Part shown: positions 17,092 to 25,367 of the stretch, one piece after another | How the letters are laid out: the number at the start of each line of letters is the position of its first letter | Numbering within the stretch: position 1 is the stretch's first letter | Source: Flavobacterium notoginsengisoli | GTDB lineage: Bacteria; Bacteroidota; Bacteroidia; Flavobacteriales; Flavobacteriaceae | DNA: 64,000 nt | Direction of reading: 5' to 3' | Assembly (NCBI RefSeq): GCF_014207905.1 | Contig: NZ_JACHLB010000003.1 | Span: 310,001 to 374,000 of the forward strand | Translations under genes and position numbers: made by a program | Notes under the pieces: model-generated | Database searches by the model: none | Seen by the model: the letters and a program-made list of their open reading frames with translations, nothing else | What the model was told of the DNA's origin: nothing

Positions 17092-18030
17092 TTGAAAACT
17101 AAAAAACAACCATTTTACAAAAGAATAACATTGAGTTTTATTCTTTTTTCAGGAATATTTTGTTCAAATGCTCAGAATCAAGTAATTCCGCTTTGGAATA
17201 AAATTCCAGATGAAATAAAAGCACCAGATTATAAAGAAAAACCTGAACTGAAAGATGGAAAAATGCAAAGTACAAGTCAGGTTTCTGTACCAACACTAAG
17301 TATTTTTATTCCTAAAGAAAGTAAACCAAATCAAACAGCAGTAGTTATTTGCCCTGGAGGAGGTTATTCGCATTTAGCTTTTGATAAAGAAGGAGCAAAA
17401 GTTGCCGAATGGTTTAATAGCATCGGAATTGCAGCTTTTGTATTGAAATACAGACTTCCAACAGATTTAACTATGAAAAATAAAAATGTTGGTCCGTTGC
17501 AAGATGCTCAGGAAGCAATTCGTTACGTAAGGCAGAATGCAGCAAAATGGAATATTGATCCGAAGAAAATAGGGATTTTAGGTTTTTCTGCTGGAGGACA
17601 TTTAGCTGCTACAGCATCAACACATTATGATGATAAAGTCTATGAATCTGCCTATAAAGTAAGTGCGCGTCCTGATTTTTCTCTTTTGATTTATCCAGTT
17701 ATTTCTATGGAAAATGAGATTACGCACAAAGGTTCACAAACTAATTTATTAGGAAATAATCCTTCGCAAGATTTAATAGATTCATTTTCTAATGAAAAAA
17801 AAGTTACAGCACAAACTCCTCCTGCATTTCTAATTCATACTACAGATGATACTGTTGTAATGCCAGAAAATAGTATTAATTATTATTTGGCTCTAAAGAA
17901 AAATGGAGTTACAGCGGAGTTACATTTATATGAAAAAGGTGGCCACGGATTTGGATTAGGCGTAAACGACACAAGCAAATTCTGGACAAGAGATTGTATC
18001 GAATGGCTTAAAGTTAATGGCTACAATTAA
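17092..18030 (+). CDS. Secreted alpha/beta-hydrolase, acetylxylan-esterase-like
   Basis: The 312-residue protein has a signal peptide (hydrophobic 12-24, then CSNAQ). The oxyanion segment is CPGGGYSHLA (88-96), the nucleophile is Ser166 in GFSAGG, Asp in HTTDDTVVMP and His in GGHGFGLG complete the triad. This is the layout of exported polysaccharide acetyl esterases often annotated as xylanase or acetylxylan esterase. The start codon is TTG: no ATG occurs in frame until codon 58, beyond the signal peptide, so TTG is required to keep export. It lies beside the pectin locus, so pectin or hemicellulose deacetylation is a fair guess. It has no visible copy of the LacI operator in perfect form. 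Confidence 0.8.
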   Translation: MKTKKQPFYKRITLSFILFSGIFCSNAQNQVIPLWNKIPDEIKAPDYKEKPELKDGKMQSTSQVSVPTLSIFIPKESKPNQTAVVICPGGGYSHLAFDKEGAKVAEWFNSIGIAAFVLKYRLPTDLTMKNKNVGPLQDAQEAIRYVRQNAAKWNIDPKKIGILGFSAGGHLAATASTHYDDKVYESAYKVSARPDFSLLIYPVISMENEITHKGSQTNLLGNNPSQDLIDSFSNEKKVTAQTPPAFLIHTTDDTVVMPENSINYYLALKKNGVTAELHLYEKGGHGFGLGVNDTSKFWTRDCIEWLKVNGYN

Positions 18031-18055
18031 AATACTACTGCTTTTAAAACAACAA

Positions 18056-18083
18056 AAAACCACTCTTGTATAAGAGTGGTTTT
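18056..18083. terminator. Bidirectional rho-independent terminator
   Basis: A perfect 12-bp stem (AAAACCACTCTT / AAGAGTGGTTTT) with loop GTAT lies between two convergent genes and carries A-tracts on one side and T-tracts on the other, so it can work in both directions. Confidence 0.88.
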
Positions 18084-18114
18084 AAAAGAGATATGAAGAG
18101 GTTTGTTACTAACT

Positions 18115-18762
18115 CTACTTAAAAAAATAACCAACGGTTACTTGAAAAATTCTATTCTTCATATCACTATTAATACTATAATTGGTGTTTGAAGTCACCT
18201 CTTTAAACACATCTGTATAAGACATATTGTATCTTACATCTGCATAAAATTTGTTTTTAAACTGATAACCCAATCCGAAATTGACAGAAGCATCTACTCC
18301 ATTTGAGTAATCTTTCAAATCCATTTTTTCATGGTTGTCATAACCTAAAAAGTTATCTTGATACTTATTATTTGCTTTTAGCAAAATTCCAACTTGAGGT
18401 CCTGCCTGTACACTTAAACCTTTCAATACATAATATTTCAACATTACTGGAACATTTAAATAATTTAAAGAAAGAGTGCTTTTGTAATGTGAATTTTCAA
18501 CCTCAGCATCAGAATAAGATAATTTCATTCCTTGCTGACTATACAAAAGTTCGGGCTGCACAAAGAAGTTTTTTGTCAAAGGAATTTCAGCCATCAAACC
18601 AACTGTAAATCCGTTTTTGTTTGATGAATTCAATTCATTTTCATCAAACGTTAGGCTCGAAATATTTAAACCTGCTTTTACACCTAGTTTCACTTTTTCG
18701 GTCTGAGCTGTTAAACTCGCACATACTAAAAATGCACATACAATTAGCTTTGATTTTTTCAT
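18115..18762 (-). CDS. Outer-membrane beta-barrel protein (PorT/OMP_b-brl_2 type)
   Basis: The 215-residue protein has a signal peptide (MKKSKLIVCAFLVCASLTAQ) and the pattern of short amphipathic strands ending in an aromatic residue typical of the Bacteroidota outer-membrane barrel family with VKLGVKAGLNISSLTF at its start. The C-terminus IFQVTVGYFFK ends in Phe-Lys, near the usual terminal-aromatic rule. These proteins are small barrels of unknown specific role. It is transcribed apart from the protease gene upstream, with a terminator between. Confidence 0.8.
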   Translation of the reverse strand: MKKSKLIVCAFLVCASLTAQTEKVKLGVKAGLNISSLTFDENELNSSNKNGFTVGLMAEIPLTKNFFVQPELLYSQQGMKLSYSDAEVENSHYKSTLSLNYLNVPVMLKYYVLKGLSVQAGPQVGILLKANNKYQDNFLGYDNHEKMDLKDYSNGVDASVNFGLGYQFKNKFYADVRYNMSYTDVFKEVTSNTNYSINSDMKNRIFQVTVGYFFK

Positions 18763-18784
18763 TGTATTTATTTGTTTTTAAGAA

Positions 18785-18809
18785 GGCAGTCCTAAAAATC
18801 AGAACTGCC
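18785..18809 (-). terminator. Terminator after the M4 protease gene
   Basis: On the minus strand GGCAGTTCT pairs with AGGACTGCC (one G-T pair) around a 7-base loop and is followed by TTCTTAAAAAC, 17 bases beyond the stop codon. The T-run is short. Confidence 0.55.
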
Positions 18810-18826
18810 GATTCTATCTTTATTTT

Positions 18827-21800
18827 TTACTTTTTAATAATCTTAGCGGTGTATTTTTTACCTTGAACTATACAATCTAAAATATAAACTCCAGTGCTTA
18901 GCTGACTTACATTTACATTTGAAGGAACAGCGCTATACGTTTTACTCCACACGGCATTACCTTCCATAGAGTAAATTTTGATTTCAGCTTCTCCTTCTGC
19001 TTTTTCAGCCAAGAAAATGTTCACATCGTCTACTGCTGGATTTGGAAAAACTCTAAAAGCATTTGTTAATTTTCCGATAATTAAACCTTTAGAATCTATT
19101 GGTGCCGACATGCTGTTACATCCGTTACTATTTGTAGTTTCCAGACTATAACTTCCTTCCCAAATGGCAACAATTGTTTTTTGCGTTGCATTTGGAATAA
19201 TTCTTCCATTTAAATACCATTGATAAGAAGACGCTTCTGTTACAGATTCAATTTTCTTTTCTCCTGCCGCTTGGATTTCAGGTGTTTTATTTTCTAAAAT
19301 CGTAACTGAAGTAGTAAAGATTTTACCTAAACCGTTTTCATTATAAACTGTTACGTAATAATCACCACTTTCTGTAATAGTATAAGTTGGATCTGTAGAA
19401 CCGTCAAACCATTCGTAAGATTTGTATTTTCCAGGATTTAAAACAACTTCTGGTCCACATTGCGAACCGCTTTGTAACTCCGAGTCAAAAGTGTCAAATG
19501 TAACATTTACTTTTTCTGTCAACGTACAACCATTTTCAAGAACCGCTGTAACGATGTAATCGCCTGGTTTAGTTACTACAATATCACTTGTTGTTTCTCC
19601 AGTATTCCATTTGTATGAAACTGCATCTAATTCTTTGATTAATAAATTAGTTTGAGCATTAACATAAACACTTTTACCAGCATATCCATGAATTGATGCA
19701 TTATCAAACAATTTGAAATCACCAGAAACTCCTTGATAATAATAATTTTCAATTGTATTATTTTGATCAATAATATCGCCTTCTAGTTTGGCAGTGAAAT
19801 TAAATATGTGCGAATCATCGCTTTGATCTAATTTTGGCTGTTTTTTAAAAATATACTCAACACTTCCACCAACTGGAATTCCAGCTTCTACAGTTTCTGA
19901 AATAGATTCTGAAGTATTCAGATAATCTATTTTTACTTGAATGCTATTTTCTTTAATCGCAATCTGACCTTCGTTGCTTAATCTCACTTTGTATTCCTGA
20001 CTTCCACAAACATCTTTTGGAGATAAAATCTGCATGGCAACATCTGTAACTTCATTGTTAAATATTTTTAAATCATCTAAAACCATATAAGAATATCCTG
20101 CAGCTTTTGCATGTCTAAAACGGAACATTACTGATTTTCCTTTGTATTTAGTGATGTTCAATGAAGCACGTTTCCATTCCGTATCTACATAACTTCCTTC
20201 CTTATTTCTTCTCCATAATTCTGTCCATTCTCCTCCAGCAGTTTTAATATCAACTAATAAAATATCATTAACATTACTCTGCATTGCATAATAAAATTCT
20301 ACAGCAGAAGCTTTTTCAGATAATTTATACATCGGCGAAATTAATTCACTGTAATATGATAAATTCTCTAAAGAACTATACAACATATTTTTTGCTGTAT
20401 CGCCAGTATGATCTTTTTTAGGAACAGTTAAATTCACGTTATCTGGAGCTGTTACAACTCTCCAAGGATAATTATCATCACTTTGGCTAGAAACAAATCC
20501 TTTTTGTCCAAATAATGAACCAGCTGGAAGATTTGAATAAGTTTCGACGCTTAATTCTGGTGCGTTTGCAACTACTTCGAAAGATCCTTTTATGATCTGA
20601 GCATTCTCTTTAGATTCATCTGGAGTATAGGCTTTTATAGCAATTTCATATTTTCCTGCAGTTAATTGCGGCAGACCAGCCAAATTATAAGTAATAGTTT
20701 GTCCAACTAAAATGGCTTCATTTTTTTCAACCAAAATTGGACTTCCAACTGCATTGCCATTCTGGCTAACTTGATATTCGAATGTAAATTTATTTACTTC
20801 TTTGTAAGCACCATTTCTTACGTTTACAGCAAATTCGTGAGAAGGAGCATCTTCGTAAACCGTCTCTGGAACGCTTAAATTTGTAAGTCTTAAATTCGTT
20901 TTAGTTTCTTTAATTTCGATATTATCTACCGCAAAACCATTTGCAAAAAGTCCGTTGTCATTTTGCACAAATGCTATCATTACGCAAGATTTTCCAGCAT
21001 ATTCACTTAAATCAACTCCATATTCCCACCAAGCACCATAATACGGCATTTTAAATACTTCTTTCCAAGTTTCACCACCATCTGTACTTACTTTTACAAA
21101 TCCATCAGAAAGGTGTTGTGAATCTCCAAAACCATCAAAAGTCAAGTGTGCCGATTTGTAATTGGTCAAATCAAATACTGGCGAAACCAACATATCGTTT
21201 GCTGCGTCACAATTGCATTTATCGTCATTACTTGCCATGAATTTAGTATGATCTGCGATAAACCATCCCGGCGAACCTAAATCTGCACGTAAACCATGAT
21301 TCCATCCTGCTGAACCTACATTTTCAAAAGTTCTCCAACCTTTATATTTACTTGCATCTTCAAAATCCATTTTATAAGGCAGAACAGAAACTTTTAAATC
21401 TTCGTTATTCCAGTTATCATAAGTAAGTGTAATGGAGTTGTTTCCTTGTTTAACATCTTGAGTCATGTCTTCTGGAAAAACAGAAACCGTAACCGTATGT
21501 GTTCCTACATTTTTTAAAACAATGTTTGAAGTAGAATAACTGATTGTATCTTTAAACTTAGTAAAGTTCAAAGTAGTTAATTCTGTTTTAGAATAAACTT
21601 CATTTTTTGCTGCATCAAGAATTTTAGTCGTAATGTTTACGCGTTGACTTCCTGCTATAAAGTTGTTTGTAATTTTACTAATTACAGTTACATTGCTATT
21701 ATCAACAGTACATTTTCCCGCCTCCAATTTTGAAGACAATAATTGCAAATCGTAAGGTGCATCACTAACGCGAACATTATCTACGAATCCTCCAATGAAA

Positions 21801-24800
21801 CCATCATTATAATCATCTGTTTTTACACGGAAACGAATTGCAACTTTTTTTCCTGCAAGACTATTTAAACGTATTTGATAAGGATCTTTCTTCAGAACTG
21901 TATTTATTCCTGTAAACCATCCTCCATCAAATAAATCACTTAAATGCTTAGTTTCCGGGTAATTTACATCTTCAACTTTTTTCCAGTTTTGTCCTTTATC
22001 TTCAGAATATTCAACAATTAATCCATCGTATCCTGTATGCAATAAATAGTACAAATCGAATTCTGCATAAGGAGAAGCAACATTTGTAAAGTCAAAAATT
22101 GGTGATTCTAATACAAAATCAGAATTAAGAGCGACTTTATCAGTTTCTGTAAAATCTTTCATTCCCCAAACATATTTTGATTTAGTATCTCTAAAAGATG
22201 GGGCAAAAGTCTGAAACAAGAATTTTTGATTTTTATTTGATGATAATGATTTAGAATTCCAACCTCCAGGTGTTCTTTCAAAATCCTGATAGTATGGCAA
22301 CTGTGTTACAATACCGCTGTATGCCGCATTTAGAATACTATTGTTTGTTGTAACAGGATCTTGAGCCAATGTTACGTATCCTTCGTAAGTATGTAAACCA
22401 AGGGCAGATAAATCGAAAGTATTATCAAAAGGAATTGTCATTTCTGATCTTCCTTTAAGACTTGTAGCAAGCGTAACATCTTTCCAAACCGCTGTACTTC
22501 CCGGCGCTGTATCAGTATATCCAACTTTAAGCACAGTTCCCGCCGGAATATCAGCACAGCCTAAATTAAAAATTGTAATTCCCGATTGGTAATTTGAAGG
22601 AAGTGCATTTCCAGTATAAGTAGGCATGCTCAATCCTGTAACTTTAAGATCAAAATCTTTTTGAGCGACTGGCACAACTAAGTTTGAAATGAAAGTATAT
22701 CCTTCTTTTGCTCCAAACTCTGTAATAGGATTTAAGTCTACTTTTACTTCTACGTAGTTTGTTGCTCCATTTCCTTGATAAGGAATTTTACACTTTAATG
22801 CTAAAACTGTTTCTTCGCCAGGGCTTAAATCCTTAGCAAAAGGAACTTTTCCGTCATAAGTATAAAAAGTAATTAATCTTCCAAGTGCACTTGCCATAGC
22901 TCTTAATTTGAAATTCAAATTTTCGTCAGCTTTAATTACAGTGCTTCCAGTATTTTTTATTTTCACATAAAATGGTTCTTCTCCTTTTAAAGGACCACAT
23001 GGAACCGTAGGATTTTCAACAGAAACCAAAAGGATTTGTTTTTCTGCATAAGAAGGCCCAACTCCAATAGCATACCAAGCATTTGTAACTTGTTTGTATT
23101 CTTCAGAACCTAATCCGTATAAATCTTCTGTGGCCAATAAACTCGCTTGACGCATTGCCATAAAGTTTGAAGATGGCGATAAATACTCTGTAAGTGTTGT
23201 ATAAGCAATTTTTTCAGCTTTTGCTAAACCAATTCCTTTTACATTATAACTGTTATTTAAATCATTAACACCTTCTCCACCTTCAACTAAAAGATAATAC
23301 CAATAATTAGTAATTCCGCTGTTTTGATGAACTCCACCATTGTCAACACTTGTATTTGCAGGATTTGTCCAAAATTCTCCTCCGTAAGTATCTGGTTGCC
23401 CTGCCGCTTTTGGATTAGACATACTTCTCAAACTTCCGTGTTTGTACAATTCGTCACCAAGCATCCAGATATCATTTTTAGAATCTTTGCCAGCGTAAAG
23501 CTCGATAGAGATTCCAAAAATGTCACTAAACGACTCGTTCATTGCTCCAGATTCTCCCTGATAAATTAAACCGGCAGAGAATTGAGTTACAGCATGAGTC
23601 ATTTCGTGTCCTGTAATTCCTAAACTCACAAATGGCTGATTGTCTCCATCTCCAAACTGCGCCCATCCGCCTGTCCAAGAAGCATTCTGAACATTTGTTC
23701 CTAAATGTGCCAATCCAAAAATGGTCATTCCTTCATTATCAACACTATTACGGTCAAATTTTTCTTCGTAGTAATTTAAAGTCGTTTGCAATCCCCAATG
23801 AATATCGATTGCAGCTTCATCGTGATCTTTATTGTATAAATCATTCCAGTTATTATCTTCATCGATATATTCTGTAAGAACCTCATCCGAAGCATGCTCT
23901 GCGTGATTCATATTTAAAGTATAAATTGGCACTTTATATTTTCCTTCTAAAGTTTCCAATCTATAACCATCTGCATATTGAGTTGTACCAAATGTTACAT
24001 CTCCAGCAAATCTTGCTTTTCCTTTTCCAATAGCAGCTCTACCGTCAGCAACTGGTGAAGAAGACGAACGAACATCTCTGTTTAAATCAATTTTTAAAAT
24101 GATTTTTCCTGTATTCGCATCAACATAAATAGTTTGGCTAGACTGCGGATTTGTCGCAAAAACATCGTATTTCCAAGCCAAATGATATTCCTTCAAATCT
24201 GAAGAAAAATTAGGACCGACATAAACTAATTCTCCTTGCGGTTTTGTGCTTATTTTTTTATGTACTAAAGGCGTCAGTTTTTTGCTTTGCCAAACATATT
24301 CTTTAGCATTTACTTCTTTTAAAGCATTTTCTAAACCTTGAGAAGCATTTATTTTATAATTGCCACTAGTTGGAAGCTTTTTAGAAGTTTCTCCAAAAGC
24401 GTCAATTTTAGTTTTATTTTCTCTAACCTTATAAATTGCTCCTTCTACAGGAACAGAATTATGCAATTGCTGATAAGTCGCCAACTTTCTGCCATGCTTT
24501 TCAGAAACCGATTTCAACTGCATTTTGTCTGAATTAGACAATTCAAAATCTTCTTTTCTTACTTCAAATACATTTCGTATTGTAAGGCTCGAAGATTTAG
24601 CAAAAGATTTCACTTTTGTACTATCTGAAGTCGGAATGGTTTGAGCAGTTCTAGCCGTTGTACTGCTTTGGCTTTTATTGAAAAACTTTTGACTTTCCTG
24701 TATTCTTTTATTTACAGCATCGCTTTCTTCTTGCGAAAGTGTTGTGCCTTTTACACTTTTTTCAGTCAAAAGAGGATTAGAATCTTCTTCTTGGCTAACT

Positions 24801-24982
24801 GTAGAGCTAGCCGTTTTTTGATAAACTTGATCCTTTTTTTGAAGTCCTACCGACGATCCTAATGTCGTCTGTACATTTGCAGTTTTGTTTTTTGGTAAAG
24901 GTGACTGTGCCATTCCAACGGAACAGACCAGTAAACCTAACAAAAGAAACAAATACCTGGGTTTAGAGTAAATCTGGTTCAT
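18827..24982 (-). CDS. Giant secreted M4-family metalloprotease with T9SS sorting domain
   Basis: From the Met codon at 24982 the protein has 2051 residues; an upstream in-frame Met would add 29 residues ahead of a good signal peptide (MNQIYSKPRYLFLLLGLLVC, cut after GMAQ), so it is not used. A fungalysin/thermolysin propeptide (FTP, PepSY) spans roughly 150-310. The M4 catalytic domain carries GHEMTHAV near residue 457 and GAMNESFSDIFG some 20 residues on, giving the zinc ligands and catalytic Glu. After about 680 come alternating CARDB-like and cleaved-adhesin/MAM-like beta domains (PYYQDFERTPGGW, PYKMDFEDASKYKGW and a third, weaker one). The last 75 residues (VFPNPAVDDVNIF to AKIIKK) are a type A T9SS C-terminal domain. 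It probably digests extracellular protein at or beyond the cell surface. Most M4 proteases are far shorter. Confidence 0.93.
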   Translation of the reverse strand: MNQIYSKPRYLFLLLGLLVCSVGMAQSPLPKNKTANVQTTLGSSVGLQKKDQVYQKTASSTVSQEEDSNPLLTEKSVKGTTLSQEESDAVNKRIQESQKFFNKSQSSTTARTAQTIPTSDSTKVKSFAKSSSLTIRNVFEVRKEDFELSNSDKMQLKSVSEKHGRKLATYQQLHNSVPVEGAIYKVRENKTKIDAFGETSKKLPTSGNYKINASQGLENALKEVNAKEYVWQSKKLTPLVHKKISTKPQGELVYVGPNFSSDLKEYHLAWKYDVFATNPQSSQTIYVDANTGKIILKIDLNRDVRSSSSPVADGRAAIGKGKARFAGDVTFGTTQYADGYRLETLEGKYKVPIYTLNMNHAEHASDEVLTEYIDEDNNWNDLYNKDHDEAAIDIHWGLQTTLNYYEEKFDRNSVDNEGMTIFGLAHLGTNVQNASWTGGWAQFGDGDNQPFVSLGITGHEMTHAVTQFSAGLIYQGESGAMNESFSDIFGISIELYAGKDSKNDIWMLGDELYKHGSLRSMSNPKAAGQPDTYGGEFWTNPANTSVDNGGVHQNSGITNYWYYLLVEGGEGVNDLNNSYNVKGIGLAKAEKIAYTTLTEYLSPSSNFMAMRQASLLATEDLYGLGSEEYKQVTNAWYAIGVGPSYAEKQILLVSVENPTVPCGPLKGEEPFYVKIKNTGSTVIKADENLNFKLRAMASALGRLITFYTYDGKVPFAKDLSPGEETVLALKCKIPYQGNGATNYVEVKVDLNPITEFGAKEGYTFISNLVVPVAQKDFDLKVTGLSMPTYTGNALPSNYQSGITIFNLGCADIPAGTVLKVGYTDTAPGSTAVWKDVTLATSLKGRSEMTIPFDNTFDLSALGLHTYEGYVTLAQDPVTTNNSILNAAYSGIVTQLPYYQDFERTPGGWNSKSLSSNKNQKFLFQTFAPSFRDTKSKYVWGMKDFTETDKVALNSDFVLESPIFDFTNVASPYAEFDLYYLLHTGYDGLIVEYSEDKGQNWKKVEDVNYPETKHLSDLFDGGWFTGINTVLKKDPYQIRLNSLAGKKVAIRFRVKTDDYNDGFIGGFVDNVRVSDAPYDLQLLSSKLEAGKCTVDNSNVTVISKITNNFIAGSQRVNITTKILDAAKNEVYSKTELTTLNFTKFKDTISYSTSNIVLKNVGTHTVTVSVFPEDMTQDVKQGNNSITLTYDNWNNEDLKVSVLPYKMDFEDASKYKGWRTFENVGSAGWNHGLRADLGSPGWFIADHTKFMASNDDKCNCDAANDMLVSPVFDLTNYKSAHLTFDGFGDSQHLSDGFVKVSTDGGETWKEVFKMPYYGAWWEYGVDLSEYAGKSCVMIAFVQNDNGLFANGFAVDNIEIKETKTNLRLTNLSVPETVYEDAPSHEFAVNVRNGAYKEVNKFTFEYQVSQNGNAVGSPILVEKNEAILVGQTITYNLAGLPQLTAGKYEIAIKAYTPDESKENAQIIKGSFEVVANAPELSVETYSNLPAGSLFGQKGFVSSQSDDNYPWRVVTAPDNVNLTVPKKDHTGDTAKNMLYSSLENLSYYSELISPMYKLSEKASAVEFYYAMQSNVNDILLVDIKTAGGEWTELWRRNKEGSYVDTEWKRASLNITKYKGKSVMFRFRHAKAAGYSYMVLDDLKIFNNEVTDVAMQILSPKDVCGSQEYKVRLSNEGQIAIKENSIQVKIDYLNTSESISETVEAGIPVGGSVEYIFKKQPKLDQSDDSHIFNFTAKLEGDIIDQNNTIENYYYQGVSGDFKLFDNASIHGYAGKSVYVNAQTNLLIKELDAVSYKWNTGETTSDIVVTKPGDYIVTAVLENGCTLTEKVNVTFDTFDSELQSGSQCGPEVVLNPGKYKSYEWFDGSTDPTYTITESGDYYVTVYNENGLGKIFTTSVTILENKTPEIQAAGEKKIESVTEASSYQWYLNGRIIPNATQKTIVAIWEGSYSLETTNSNGCNSMSAPIDSKGLIIGKLTNAFRVFPNPAVDDVNIFLAEKAEGEAEIKIYSMEGNAVWSKTYSAVPSNVNVSQLSTGVYILDCIVQGKKYTAKIIKK

Positions 24983-25048
24983 TTTTTTTAATTTAAAATT
25001 AGTATTAAGGCTGCGAGTTAATAGTAAAATGGTTCGCAGAAAACCACA

Positions 25049-25098
25049 AAAGCAAGTCCTTAGAATCAATTCGGCGGTTGATTCTTAGAACTTGCTTT
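25049..25098. repeat. Strong hairpin upstream of the M4 protease gene
   Basis: Two 21-base arms (25049-25069 and 25078-25098) pair with two mismatches around the loop TTCGGCGG. The plus strand continues CGTTATTTTTTG. In the minus-strand transcript it would lie about 65 bases before the protease start and overlap the end of a possible 45-residue ORF. A second short stem, CTGCGA/TCGCAG, lies at 25011-25039. It may be a terminator for the small ORF or a leader structure controlling the protease. Confidence 0.7.
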
Positions 25099-25203
25099 CG
25101 TTATTTTTTGTAAAATTTTTAAGAGTGCGCTCTTCTTTGTTTTTGTTTCTTCTAAAAGCTCTTCAAGACTTTTATTCGACTCTTCTTTTTTATTCGTATT
25201 CAT
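25066..25203 (-). CDS. Possible 45-residue small protein, unrecognised
   Basis: An open frame of 45 codons starts at ATG 25203 and ends with TGA at 25066. The peptide is highly charged with a likely helix or coiled coil at residues 12-34 (KSLEELLEETKTKK then SALLKILQKI) and a polar tail ending NQPPN. It lies between the TPR/LuxR regulator and the protease in the same direction. A conserved-looking -7 element, TAAGTTTG at 25205-25212, stands only two bases before the ATG; if that promoter is real the ATG would not be in the message. I do not recognise a family. Chance ORF is the main alternative. Confidence 0.3.
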   Translation of the reverse strand: MNTNKKEESNKSLEELLEETKTKKSALLKILQKITKASSKNQPPN

Positions 25204-25367
25204 CCAAACTTAAATTTTGCATTCGGTTTGGTAAAAATAGAATGGTGCTATAAGGTTCGAAAAAAAAGGACTAATGCAAAAACACTCGCAGACAAAATTG
25301 AAGCATTAAAAAAACACTCATTTAAAAATAAAAACAACTATATCAAATAGTTATATTTAAAATTATT

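Noticed and set aside
24983..25069. Twenty-nine-codon upstream extension of the M4 protease
   Set aside because: It would precede a complete signal peptide and run through a strong hairpin region.
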